DNA of 36,573 nt from Bacteroidia bacterium (GTDB taxonomy: Bacteria > Bacteroidota > Bacteroidia > J057). Below the pieces are notes generated by a model. That model made no database searches. It was not told where the DNA came from and saw only the letters and a list, made by a program, of their open reading frames with translations. Below, piece by piece: positions 22,443 to 31,548 of the stretch. The stretch covers positions 19,734-56,306 of the forward strand of contig JANQTF010000085.1 in assembly GCA_030731845.1 (NCBI GenBank), read 5' to 3'. The translations under genes and the position numbers were made by a program. How positions within the stretch are numbered: position 1 is the first letter of the stretch; each line of letters opens with the position of its first letter.

Positions 22443-25142
22443 ATGATGAAACGTGTTCTACTTGCTTTATGCCTGATCGGCGCAGTGACCTTGAGCCAAG
22501 CTCAATCACCCGCTGGTTACTATCTGATCGAAAACGCCAATGCCGGGGTGAATCCCGGGAGCCTGAATACCAATCAGGAAGAACCATTTGGTGGAGGACT
22601 TCCTGCAGATTGGGCTGCCATTCACCTGGGCGCAGCTCAGTTTTCTGCCTGGAGCCCGATCCAAAACATTCCATTCGTATTCTATTTCAATGGAGAGGCT
22701 GTTTTTCAGTACAAGGTATCTACCTCTGGAGTACTAACCTTCTCCACCGCTGCAACTGCCGTTCCTTCTTATAGCAACAAGGCCATGCCTTCCCTAGAAA
22801 TTCCCGACAAATCAGTCTTTGTATGGGGGATGAAAGGAAATTATGCAGAAAACCGCATCATGACCAAAGTATTCGGAACTGCCGGAAGTCGTCAGCTCTG
22901 GATTTCTTTCAATGCCTACAATTACAATGGTGGAAATGCCATCTGTAAAATGTATTGGTCTATCGTGCTGGAAGAAGGAACCAACAACATTTATGTTGTG
23001 GATCAGCGCAAATCTTTTGTGTGTATTCCTAAATTGTCCGTTGGACTCTTGATCAATCAAAACACCTTCGTCGAAGTTCCGGGATCACCTAACATTGCCA
23101 GCAAAGCAGGCGATGATCCTACTCCAACCGACAACAGCTTCTACCAGTTCATTCCTGGTGAGCAGCCACGCCGTGACATTGAGACCATCACCATCGAGGT
23201 AGCTGATTTGGTGCAACTCAAGGATGCGCCTGTTCCTATGAAAGGGACATTTGCCACTTACGGTACGGAGGCCCTCAAGTCTTTTGATTTCAACTACCAA
23301 ATCAACGGTGGGGCAGTGCAGTCCACCCACTACAGTGGACCAGTAAATCTTCAGTCTCTTGAGCACGGAATTCCCTGGATACCCACAGCAGAAGGAAACT
23401 ACCTCATCAAAATGTGGTTGGGACTCCCCAATGGCAAGGCCGATCAGCGCCCCTCTAATGACACACTGACCAAGCTCGTAACAGTTTTGGAGGAGCTTCC
23501 AATCAGAAAAGTGCTGGTGGAAGAAGCTACCCAACACAACTGTGGCCCTTGTGCGGCTGTAAACCCAGCTTTTGATGCCATGCTACAAGCCAACTTTGCT
23601 GACGTAGCCCCTGTGAAGTATGCTTCACATTGGCCAGGTGCCAACAACGACTGGCGTCGCAAGTTCAACGAGCCACATCACAGCGCTATGGTCACCTATT
23701 GGGGTGTGTCTGGTGTGCCTACAGGGTTTGTAGATGGCGCTTTCCTCGAAGCTAACCCAGGTTCTATCAACCAGGGAACCATTGATCAGCGCAAAGGGAA
23801 GTCAGGTGTTTTTGCTATGGACTTCACAGAGGCGGTCAATGGCTCTGATATCGATATCTCCGTAGATGTTGAGAACCTGATCGACATGGAAGGCAAAAAC
23901 CTCATGCTTCGGATCGCCATCGTGCAAGATGAAAAGTTTTTTGCTACCGCCACCGGAACAAATGGTGAAAAAGAGTTTTTCGATATCATGCGCTACATGG
24001 TGCCTAGCCCCAACGGTACGATCCTGGCTACCCAAGCGGGTGCTACTGAGACGGTAAACTTTACCTATCCTATTGATCCTGCCTTCAGAGAAAGTATCAT
24101 TCGCGTAGTGGCTTGGGTCATGGATGTGGATACCCGCGAAGTATATATGACTGATAAGTCAACAGGTATTTACTTGTGTGCTGGTTCAGGGTTTATGTCT
24201 GGATCTATCAACGCAACAGACGCCTCTTGCCTTGGCAATGATGGAAGCTTGAGCGTATTCCCTACAGGTGGAAGCGGCAACTATACCTACTCTTGGAGCA
24301 ATGGCGCTACTACGCCTACCCTCAATAATGTAGGTCCTGGTAACTACACTGTGACTGTGAGCGATGGTGCCAACTGTAACATGAAGTTTTATACTTCTGT
24401 ATCACAAGCTGCTCCTGCCAAAGTGAAACTTACTGCTCGTCAGGAAACTTGCCCCGGCGCTGCCGATGGAAAAGTAGATCTCTACCTCAATGGTGGAACC
24501 GCGCCCTATACCTTCAATTGGAGCAATGGAGCCACAACGCAAAATATCAATACTCTTGCACCTGGCAACTACTCCCTCACCGTCACGGACGCCAACGGAT
24601 GTATCACACCCAATGTAGGCGTGAGCGTGAAGTCGGCAACCGTGGCCAGTACAGGAACAGTTTCCAGCACCCCAGACAATGGTAGCTCCAATGGTACTGC
24701 CACTGCTTCAGCCTCAGGTGGTACCCATCCATATACCTTCACATGGGACAATGGCATGATGGGAGAAGAAATCACAGGGCTGGCAGCTGGTACTTACACC
24801 GTTACCGTGACTGACTACTACGGCTGTGCCGCTGGTACGAAAACCGTTACTGTGGACTCTAACGTAGGAATCGAAGACCAACTCGCTGGCGCAGGAATTG
24901 AGCTTCTCGAAGCTTTCCCTAACCCTACCGAAGGAATCCTTCGCCTGAAAGTGACCTTGGCTCAGATGGACGATCTCTCCGTGCGTCTCTATGACGTAAA
25001 TGGTCGTGAGATCTATACTGAAACAGTGAATTCCCTAAAGTACCAGAACGACCTGAATCTTTCTGACCTGCCTGCAGGGGTTTACACCTTGTTCCTTCAG
25101 ACCTCCAAAGGCTCTGCTGCCCAGCGTGTTGTTCGCCAGTAG
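22443..25142 (+). CDS. Large secreted protein: Omp28-like thioredoxin-fold domain, SprB repeats, T9SS sorting domain
   Basis: 899 residues. Signal peptide 1-21 (ending LSQAQ). Residues about 25-250 form a beta-rich N-terminal domain of unclear family. Residues about 350-580 resemble Omp28-related proteins with a thioredoxin-like C367-G-P-C370 motif (EEATQHNCGPCAAVNPAFD) and SGVPTGFVDGAF. Three SprB-type repeats follow between about 585 and 805, each with GG-x-YTYSWSNGATT-like and GNYTVTVSDGANC-like blocks. The last 75 residues are a T9SS type A sorting domain (EAFPNPTEGIL, VRLYDVNGREIY, LPAGVYTLFLQ). It should be exported by T9SS and attached to the cell surface. SprB repeats occur in gliding adhesins. 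A strong terminator follows. Confidence 0.9.
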   Translation: MMKRVLLALCLIGAVTLSQAQSPAGYYLIENANAGVNPGSLNTNQEEPFGGGLPADWAAIHLGAAQFSAWSPIQNIPFVFYFNGEAVFQYKVSTSGVLTFSTAATAVPSYSNKAMPSLEIPDKSVFVWGMKGNYAENRIMTKVFGTAGSRQLWISFNAYNYNGGNAICKMYWSIVLEEGTNNIYVVDQRKSFVCIPKLSVGLLINQNTFVEVPGSPNIASKAGDDPTPTDNSFYQFIPGEQPRRDIETITIEVADLVQLKDAPVPMKGTFATYGTEALKSFDFNYQINGGAVQSTHYSGPVNLQSLEHGIPWIPTAEGNYLIKMWLGLPNGKADQRPSNDTLTKLVTVLEELPIRKVLVEEATQHNCGPCAAVNPAFDAMLQANFADVAPVKYASHWPGANNDWRRKFNEPHHSAMVTYWGVSGVPTGFVDGAFLEANPGSINQGTIDQRKGKSGVFAMDFTEAVNGSDIDISVDVENLIDMEGKNLMLRIAIVQDEKFFATATGTNGEKEFFDIMRYMVPSPNGTILATQAGATETVNFTYPIDPAFRESIIRVVAWVMDVDTREVYMTDKSTGIYLCAGSGFMSGSINATDASCLGNDGSLSVFPTGGSGNYTYSWSNGATTPTLNNVGPGNYTVTVSDGANCNMKFYTSVSQAAPAKVKLTARQETCPGAADGKVDLYLNGGTAPYTFNWSNGATTQNINTLAPGNYSLTVTDANGCITPNVGVSVKSATVASTGTVSSTPDNGSSNGTATASASGGTHPYTFTWDNGMMGEEITGLAAGTYTVTVTDYYGCAAGTKTVTVDSNVGIEDQLAGAGIELLEAFPNPTEGILRLKVTLAQMDDLSVRLYDVNGREIYTETVNSLKYQNDLNLSDLPAGVYTLFLQTSKGSAAQRVVRQ

Positions 25143-25167
25143 TGGTGAAGTAGCACAGATCAAATAT

Positions 25168-25211
25168 AGAAGAGCCATCCCGGATATTCCGGGATGGCTC
25201 TTCTTCTTTTT
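25168..25211. terminator. Strong intrinsic terminator between convergent genes
   Basis: A perfect 17-bp stem, AGAAGAGCCATCCCGGA (25168-25184) with its complement at 25188-25204, has loop TAT and is followed by TCTTTTT. It ends the Omp28/SprB gene transcript and could also stop the convergent htrA transcript from the other side. Confidence 0.9.
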
Positions 25212-25270
25212 GTCGGCTATGTCTGTTGGGCTTGGCGTATTTGCCTGTTCACTTCCGACCTCACGCTTTG

Positions 25271-26752
25271 TCATTCATCTATCCTGAGTTTGTACTCATA
25301 GAGGCGATTATATCTAGGGTAATATCCTTTTAATGCGACCTCCCCCTTGGCACCTTCGAGTAGCTGAATGAGCTCTTTGGCCTGACTCACGTCTTTGCCA
25401 TTAATACTCAGAATCACAAAGTTTTCGGGCATATCGGTGGTCTGTCTCACTTTGCCTGCATAGAGCTTGTTTACCAGGACGCCGTGGTCAATGGGTAATC
25501 TGCGCAATTCATCTTCGGTGAGGTCTCTCAGGTCGATGCCCAGGGTGGTGAGGAGTTCATTTCGGTTGGAAATGATCAGGTCTGTGTTGCCTGCCTGATT
25601 GGTCAGGGTAACAGGAAATGACTTAGCTTTTCCATCGCGGATAACCTTTACCTGGATCACATCGCCGGGGCTGCTTCTGCTCACAATCTCGAGGAGTCTG
25701 GCGTCATTTTTTATCGGAAACCCCTGAATTTCTACAATGACATCTTTCTCACGGAGCCCAGCCTGATACGCACCTCCGATTTCTGACAACCCTTGGATAT
25801 ATACCCCTTCGGTTACCTCTACGTCCAATTCTTTGGCCTTGTCACCGTTTAGATTCACGCCTGTCACAACTCCGAGGAATGCCCGCTGCACGATGCCATA
25901 AGTCTTGAGGTCGCTCACTACTTTTTTAACAATGTTGGCTGGCACAGCAAAGGCATAGCCGGCATAGGCTCCGGTTGGAGAGGCGATAGCCGTATTCACC
26001 CCGATCAGATTTCCCTGTAGATCGACGAGGGCTCCGCCAGAATTGCCCGGATTCACCGCCGCATCCGTCTGGATAAATGACTCGATGGCCATCTGATCCT
26101 TGATGATCTCGAGATCACGGCCAATGGCACTGATGATGCCCGCAGTTGCCGTAGAGGACAGGCTAAAGGGGTTGCCAACCGCCAACACCCATTCTCCTAC
26201 TACAACCTCATCTGAATTGGCGAGTAACAGGGTAGGGAGATCCCGTGCCTCGATTTTGAGAAGCCCGAGGTCAGTTGACGGATCCGTGCCGATGACTTTG
26301 GCTACGAAGGTGCGGTTGTCATAGAGTGTCACGGTGAGCTGATCTGCATCTTTGATGACGTGATTGTTGGTCACGATGTAGCCATCGGTCCCAATGATCA
26401 CGCCCGAACCGCTCGATACCTGCTCCCGATTGTTGTTGTATTGCCTTGGGGCTCTGCCAAAAAGCTCATAAAAGGGGTCATATATTACCTGATTCACCGT
26501 GCGGATAGACTTGATGTGAACCACAGCCGGCATGGCTGTGGCGGCGGCCCCTTGAAAATCTACCGGCCCCAGGTAGGCCCTCTCCATGGATGAAAAATTG
26601 TCCGATACCTGTACCGCAAAAGAGCTGCTATCAGCTGGAATATGCGCTTGATAGTCGGCATATCGGATTCCCAGACCTGAAAAATGATAACCGGCCAGCA
26701 TGAGGCTACTCATAAGGCCCGAAAGGAAAATAGTTTGCCAAACGTTTTTCAT
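25271..26752 (-). CDS. HtrA/DegP-family periplasmic serine protease
   Basis: 493 residues from ATG 26752, chosen because MKNVWQTIFLSGLMSSLMLAG is a proper signal or anchor segment and an A-rich AAGGAAAAAGAAAAG precedes it. An ATG 31 codons upstream would add a poor leader. Trypsin-like domain with H131 (TNNHVI), D161 (STDLGLL) and S238 (NPGNSGGAL). Substrate-loop block QTDAAVNPGNSGG is intact. PDZ1 covers about 290-385 (GVYIQGLSEIGGAYQAG) and a shorter second PDZ-like region about 400-490 (GVLVNKLYAGKV, FVILSINGKDVSQAKELIQLL). It degrades or refolds damaged envelope proteins. The gene is divergent from a low-molecular-weight phosphatase, with a possible operator in the shared 230-base gap. 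Confidence 0.95.
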   Translation of the reverse strand: MKNVWQTIFLSGLMSSLMLAGYHFSGLGIRYADYQAHIPADSSSFAVQVSDNFSSMERAYLGPVDFQGAAATAMPAVVHIKSIRTVNQVIYDPFYELFGRAPRQYNNNREQVSSGSGVIIGTDGYIVTNNHVIKDADQLTVTLYDNRTFVAKVIGTDPSTDLGLLKIEARDLPTLLLANSDEVVVGEWVLAVGNPFSLSSTATAGIISAIGRDLEIIKDQMAIESFIQTDAAVNPGNSGGALVDLQGNLIGVNTAIASPTGAYAGYAFAVPANIVKKVVSDLKTYGIVQRAFLGVVTGVNLNGDKAKELDVEVTEGVYIQGLSEIGGAYQAGLREKDVIVEIQGFPIKNDARLLEIVSRSSPGDVIQVKVIRDGKAKSFPVTLTNQAGNTDLIISNRNELLTTLGIDLRDLTEDELRRLPIDHGVLVNKLYAGKVRQTTDMPENFVILSINGKDVSQAKELIQLLEGAKGEVALKGYYPRYNRLYEYKLRIDE

Positions 26753-26870
26753 GAATCTTTTCTTTTTCCTTGATGTAATGATAAACGAACTACTAAATAC
26801 GGTGCAGCTTAAAAATAGATAGAAATGAGATGAATCTATTGCCATTCATTCACAGGAGGAAATCATCGTC

Positions 26871-26892
26871 TTACAATTTTGCTATATTGTAA
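26871..26892. promoter_or_regulatory. Inverted repeat (possible operator) between htrA and the phosphatase gene
   Basis: TTACAAT (26871-26877) and ATTGTAA (26886-26892) are perfect inverted arms separated by 8 bases. A second pair, TCATTCA (26846-26852) and TGAATGA (26896-26902), flanks it unevenly. The size and symmetry suit a dimeric regulator. Which regulator is unknown. Confidence 0.4.
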
Positions 26893-26982
26893 CCATGAAT
26901 GAAGTCCAATCAGAAATGAAGTGATGGCTCATTAGATTTACACATGCTCGATATTCTGACCGCAGAAATCCAAAAGGAAGCC

Positions 26983-27462
26983 ATGATCAAGGTATTGTTT
27001 GTTTGTCTAGGGAATATTTGTCGGTCTCCCGCTGCGGAAGGGTTGATGCGGAAACATATCGATGAAGCGGGGCTATCAGGAAAAATCCTGGTAGAATCCG
27101 CCGGAACAAGTGGATGGCATGTCGGAGACCTGCCCGACCCCCGGATGCGTGAGGCAGCCCTGCGTCATGGGGTAATACTTGACACAAGGGCCCGGGAGTT
27201 TCGGGCCGAGGATCTGTCCACCTTTGATTATATCATAGCCATGGACCGGCAAAATGAGCGAGATATTTTGGCTTTGGTCCCCACAGGTACCACGCCGCAT
27301 GCCTGGGTCCAATTGATGCGTAGCTATGATCAGGAAGAAAAGGCTGATGACGTGCCGGACCCTTATTTTGGTGGCAAACATGGATTTGAGCAAGTGTATC
27401 ACATGCTCAATCGCTGCACAAAGGTTTTCTTTGATGCCATTAAGGAAACCCATGGCCTATGA
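26983..27462 (+). CDS. Low-molecular-weight protein tyrosine phosphatase
   Basis: 159 residues from ATG 26983, preceded by an AAGGAAG ribosome-binding-like sequence. An upstream ATG would add 13 residues before the conserved strand. The P-loop C8-L-G-N-I-C-R14-S (CX5R) starts right after MIKVLFV, as in the family. The catalytic acid loop is D126 in VPDPYFGG. ESAGTSGWHVGDLPDPR and DYIIAMDRQNERDI are further family blocks. Full length for the family. It dephosphorylates tyrosine or arginine phosphate in proteins, in the cytoplasm. No kinase gene is nearby, so the target is unknown. Its stop is 9 bases from the end of the convergent sugar dehydrogenase gene. Confidence 0.95.
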   Translation: MIKVLFVCLGNICRSPAAEGLMRKHIDEAGLSGKILVESAGTSGWHVGDLPDPRMREAALRHGVILDTRAREFRAEDLSTFDYIIAMDRQNERDILALVPTGTTPHAWVQLMRSYDQEEKADDVPDPYFGGKHGFEQVYHMLNRCTKVFFDAIKETHGL

Positions 27463-27471
27463 GTTTCCTTA

Positions 27472-30201
27472 TTACTGACTGATCAGCTTCCCCACATATC
27501 GACCACGGCCATCGGTCGCTTCATAGAGATATATTCCAGCCGGAAGCTCAGAAAGCAGGAGGGCGTGCTTTCGCTCCACCCCATTTTCTTCCCAGGAAAT
27601 GCTGGTTACTACTTGCCCGGTGAGGGTCATGATGGTAAAAGTGGCTTTGCCTACGACTTCTTCGTACACGATTTCAAGCAGTGATTCGAATGGCATAGGC
27701 TGCAACCTCACGCCCGAAATCCCAGGAAACTTTGCCTCCACCACAGGCGAAAACTCAACGCTGCCGTCGGGTGCCAATACCTTCACGCGATAGTGGCCTA
27801 TCCCAAAGAGCGGATCGATGTCGAGGAAAGCATAGGTGCTTCCGGGTCCTTTGGCAGACAAGCTGCCAATTTCTGAAAATCGAATTTTGTCTGCTGATCG
27901 CTCTACCACCATTTGCGATCCGGCTACTTCCCGCAGGGTATTGGTTCTTACCTGCACCCTCTGCTCATCGGCGTCGGCCTCTATCTGATCAAAGATGGTG
28001 AGCGGATCGCTACAGCGGGGAAAAAGCTCCCGCTCATCATAGGCCTCAAGGCCACCTGCGTCTCTCACCGTAACTCGTATCCGATACCAAAAATCTTCTT
28101 CTCCACATCCCTCAGGAAACAGGTAGGTCACAGTTTCTTGGGCAAAATCCAGCGCTTCGGGGTGGTTGTGGGTATTATGATGGAGAAATACCTGCCAGGA
28201 ATAGGAGAGGGCTTGTGCCTCTTCCTCTGCATCACTGGCAGCGGCCTTGAGTGGTAATTCTGTGACACCTGTCATGGGGTAGGTTGCTCCGTCTTCGAAG
28301 CTGATGATCTGCACAGCCGGCGGGGTATTGTCCACCGAAATGGTTACATACTCAGCATGGCTACCGCCTGCGCTGTCAGTCACTGTGAGTGAAACAAGGT
28401 AAGGTGTTGGCTTGCCGCCCACACTGGCAAATGTATGCGTAGGCTCTGCTTCTTCAGAAATGGTTCCATCGCCAAAATTCCAGCGATAGGTGAGCGGCTC
28501 GTTTTGAGGATCTGTAGAAGCCATGCCTGAAAATTGGATGCCCAAAGGCGCAGCGCCGTAATATTTGTCGGCCTCAATCACCGCCGTGGGGGGAGGGTTT
28601 CCGCCAAAGCAGATTTTCCTCACCGTGGATAAGAAAGCGTACTCTACATAATAGAGACAGCCATCCAAGGGATTGGCAGCCATGCACACAATATTTTCTC
28701 CATCTGCAAAGAATTCGCTCACGGAGCTCAGCTGCTGATTTTCGTCGAGACGAAGTCCCTTGAACCACCCGGTGTAATCTGCACCATAAAATTGATTCCG
28801 ATAGGCCTCCGGCCAATTGCTGTTACTCTCGTCCAGCCAAACACCGCCTGAGGAACATTTTCCATTAAACATTGTGCCCTCTACCGGGCAGTCGGGGTCA
28901 TTGAGGCTGTGAATGATAGCATTGCCATCGGCATCATAGCCCGGTACGTGGGTGTCTTGCTCTTCGCTGTTCCACTCCACATTGCTCCACGCAATCACAG
29001 GCCTTTGGTGGACGAATGTTGGAATGTCCTGGGGGACTTCTAGGAGTGGATTACAAGGATTTGGAAAAAAAGTCGGTGGATTGACATGGGATTCCTGGAG
29101 CAAATCCTGGAAGTAGAAATGATCGGGCATACAGCCATTTCTTCCCGCGAGTGGATTGATGGCATCGGGATTTTGGGTAGGTCTGCCATGGTATTGCCAG
29201 CGGGTGCGCAGCCCTTCATAGATGGGCCATCCCAGATTTGTTCCTCCCTGGTCCACACGATTGATCTCTTCCCAATATGCCCAGCCCACATCGCCCACCC
29301 ACAATACTCCGGGATCGCCATCAGCGGGATTGTGGCTTCCTGTTCCGGGTTGAATGCTGAATCGATATGGATTACGGAGGCCTAGGGTCCATACCCTGGA
29401 CCGTGCTGCAAAAGGATTCGCAGGATCAAAAAAAGGATTACTGGCTACACCAGCCCCGGTTTCGGGGTCAATGCGGAGCACCTTGCCATTGAGGGAATTG
29501 ATCTGCTGTGCCCGAAAGGCACCCACATTTTGGGTTGGTCCAATGATGCCATCGGCCAGGGCCTGGATGGCATAGGCACCCGCATCATCATTGCCTACAT
29601 CTGTGCCTGCATAAGAGCCGCCATCGCCCATGGTGAGGAGAAGGGTGCCATCTTTGCCAAAAGCCAGTGTGCCGACCCCATGTGAACCGTGAAGGATTGG
29701 CAGACCATTGTGGATAGAATCGCCGATGAGTACACGGCGGCTGTCTGGCAGCAGGGTCGTAAAATTGGAGGCAGGATCGGCAGTGTAGCGAACCACCCTG
29801 CCAATGCTTGCCTGATGGGTAATATTGGCCGCAGGATTATAGGCAGGGGTACCGAAATTGAACAGGTGATGGCGGTCCACCACATAGAGAACAAAGAAAT
29901 GGCCATTATTCAGAAAATTGGGGTGAAGGGCAAATCCCAACAGGCCATGGTCGCCCCAGTCGGCGCATTCTTCGGTAATATCGAGCAATGGGTCGGTGAG
30001 TCGATCACCGTTGTCTGAGATGTGTACCAGGCCATTTTTTGACCAGCTATACATTCGCCCGTTGTCGTCAAAAGTGATTCCCACCACCGACTGCCAGTTA
30101 TCGGCCACGAGCTGATCGGTGAAATCTTCTGGAAGCTGTGCCTTGAGTGGCGCGATCAGCAGGATAAGCGAGGAAAAGAGAAATAACCTGGTCAGATGCA
30201 T
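27472..30201 (-). CDS. Secreted PQQ-dependent sugar dehydrogenase-like protein with PKD and T9SS sorting domains
   Basis: 909 residues. Signal peptide 1-21 (LILLIAPLKAQ). Residues about 25-530 form a glucose/sorbosone dehydrogenase six-bladed propeller: DHGLLGFALHPNF, ILHGSHGVGTLAFGKDG, LNGKVLRIDP, GLRNPYRFS and GDVGWAYWEEINRV. The His in LHGSHG fits the catalytic base. A PKD domain lies at about 545-635 (YRWNFGDGT), followed by an Ig-like region with AYDERELFPRC. The T9SS type A domain occupies the last 75 residues (LTGQVVTSISW, LPAGIYLYEATDG). It would oxidise sugars or related alcohols at the cell surface. PQQ use is family knowledge. Some relatives have other activities. It lies downstream of DUF4403 on the same strand with a 56-base gap. 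Confidence 0.85.
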   Translation of the reverse strand: MHLTRLFLFSSLILLIAPLKAQLPEDFTDQLVADNWQSVVGITFDDNGRMYSWSKNGLVHISDNGDRLTDPLLDITEECADWGDHGLLGFALHPNFLNNGHFFVLYVVDRHHLFNFGTPAYNPAANITHQASIGRVVRYTADPASNFTTLLPDSRRVLIGDSIHNGLPILHGSHGVGTLAFGKDGTLLLTMGDGGSYAGTDVGNDDAGAYAIQALADGIIGPTQNVGAFRAQQINSLNGKVLRIDPETGAGVASNPFFDPANPFAARSRVWTLGLRNPYRFSIQPGTGSHNPADGDPGVLWVGDVGWAYWEEINRVDQGGTNLGWPIYEGLRTRWQYHGRPTQNPDAINPLAGRNGCMPDHFYFQDLLQESHVNPPTFFPNPCNPLLEVPQDIPTFVHQRPVIAWSNVEWNSEEQDTHVPGYDADGNAIIHSLNDPDCPVEGTMFNGKCSSGGVWLDESNSNWPEAYRNQFYGADYTGWFKGLRLDENQQLSSVSEFFADGENIVCMAANPLDGCLYYVEYAFLSTVRKICFGGNPPPTAVIEADKYYGAAPLGIQFSGMASTDPQNEPLTYRWNFGDGTISEEAEPTHTFASVGGKPTPYLVSLTVTDSAGGSHAEYVTISVDNTPPAVQIISFEDGATYPMTGVTELPLKAAASDAEEEAQALSYSWQVFLHHNTHNHPEALDFAQETVTYLFPEGCGEEDFWYRIRVTVRDAGGLEAYDERELFPRCSDPLTIFDQIEADADEQRVQVRTNTLREVAGSQMVVERSADKIRFSEIGSLSAKGPGSTYAFLDIDPLFGIGHYRVKVLAPDGSVEFSPVVEAKFPGISGVRLQPMPFESLLEIVYEEVVGKATFTIMTLTGQVVTSISWEENGVERKHALLLSELPAGIYLYEATDGRGRYVGKLISQ

Positions 30202-30257
30202 GGGAAAATAGCTTGTGTTGACCTGTAGGGGATCTGGTTTTTATTCAAGTTGAGGCC

Positions 30258-31508
30258 TTAAATATACAAATGATCTAGCCTTAACCCTACCTTGCCCGAC
30301 ACTTCACCTGCTGCAAAAAGGCTGGAATGCCCCATTTGGAGATCCCGGATTGATGCACGCAGCTCCGTCGTCTCCAGCACCCATTGTCCTTCCAGTGGCA
30401 AGGAATGGAGCTGACTTGCTAGTGCTTGCAGATATCCTTGTGCGGTTTCCCGCAGCGAATCGTTGATAGCTTCGGTAATTTTTTTGGTCCAATGCGATTT
30501 TTGTAAGGAAAAAGGGAATGGCAACCTCAACTCCGTGATTGCTGCACACAGGTAGTCTGGCGCTGTCATGGGCAGCAAACGGAGGGTCATATTTACTTGC
30601 CGACCCAATCCCAGCCACTTGCTTCCCAGTCTTACCCTTGCTTCTGCCTGGAGCTGCTCTCCTGCCTGGCTGAGCTGAATTTCTTTCAGCGATACCCATC
30701 CATTGGCGTAGCTAATGTGGCTAGACACCAGGCTCAAGGGAAGTTCTGCCGTCCAGTGTATGCTCGTGATGGCTTGATGGGTTGGGATTGCGAGATTGCT
30801 CACGGGAATTGGGACACTGGCGCTGCCCGCTTTCGGCTCTGGTCCGGGATCGAGATGAGCCGATACATCGCCTGAAAGGGTGAGGGAGATCCCTTCTTTT
30901 CCACACGCAATCTCTGAACGATGGAGCACATCGGCAGGCAAGGTGAGGCAAAGCCACATCGGCCAGTCCTTATTGAAAAGCTGTGGCCGCTGAATTTCTG
31001 GCCACACTTGCTTCACGATCGTAGGTAAATCTACTTCACGGGCAATGGTGGCTTCTACCTCCTTTGCGACTTCGAGTAGCTTTTTCTCCATGATGGGTTC
31101 AATCCAGCTGCTTACTTCCATCTTCAAAAGAGACCCAATGATTGGCTTGGTGAGCCAGGTAAAAGAAGGGCTGGCCGAAATCTGCAAAGCCCAGCCATTC
31201 GCCCAACCAATGGAAACCGTGATCCTGACCAGTAGCTTGAATTCCATCTGTCGGATTCCACTGAGTCCCTTGAGTAGGTTCATCAAGCCGGGGTCATCAC
31301 GACGAATGTCGAGCCACACATGCACCGGAATGTCGCAGCAAAGCAAGCCTTGGTGGGCAGATAGCCGGAGCTCCCCCTCTCGCCGCACCTCTACATGGCT
31401 CTTGCTTCCCGTCCAATCTTTCACTTCTCCCGAAAACAACATGTCTCCAATCTGCTCCCTGATGTGACGGGCTATTACAGAATAGGGAAGATGGAGGGAA
31501 AGGTTCAT
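30258..31508 (-). CDS. DUF4403-family protein
   Basis: 416 residues, no clear signal peptide (starts MNLSLHLPYSVIARHI). The duplicated-looking beta-alpha organisation and the opening 'S-x-hydrophobic-LP-x-S/I' strand, with repeated blocks such as VHVWLDIRRDDPGL and AEARVRLGSKWLGLG, fit DUF4403, a family related in fold to lipid-binding tubular domains. Function is unknown. It lies 40 bases downstream of the prolyl oligopeptidase gene and 56 upstream of the sugar dehydrogenase gene, so the three may share a transcript. A family member usually has a lipoprotein signal. None is visible here. I am moderately sure of the family. Confidence 0.6.
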   Translation of the reverse strand: MNLSLHLPYSVIARHIREQIGDMLFSGEVKDWTGSKSHVEVRREGELRLSAHQGLLCCDIPVHVWLDIRRDDPGLMNLLKGLSGIRQMEFKLLVRITVSIGWANGWALQISASPSFTWLTKPIIGSLLKMEVSSWIEPIMEKKLLEVAKEVEATIAREVDLPTIVKQVWPEIQRPQLFNKDWPMWLCLTLPADVLHRSEIACGKEGISLTLSGDVSAHLDPGPEPKAGSASVPIPVSNLAIPTHQAITSIHWTAELPLSLVSSHISYANGWVSLKEIQLSQAGEQLQAEARVRLGSKWLGLGRQVNMTLRLLPMTAPDYLCAAITELRLPFPFSLQKSHWTKKITEAINDSLRETAQGYLQALASQLHSLPLEGQWVLETTELRASIRDLQMGHSSLFAAGEVSGKVGLRLDHLYI

Positions 31509-31548
31509 GCAGCTAAGGTAACGGGAAAAGGGAGGAATGCGATGTGCC

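Noticed and set aside
26753-26845. Upstream start for the HtrA gene at 26845
   Set aside because: It would put 31 residues before a good signal segment, while ATG 26752 has an A-rich upstream region and normal family length.
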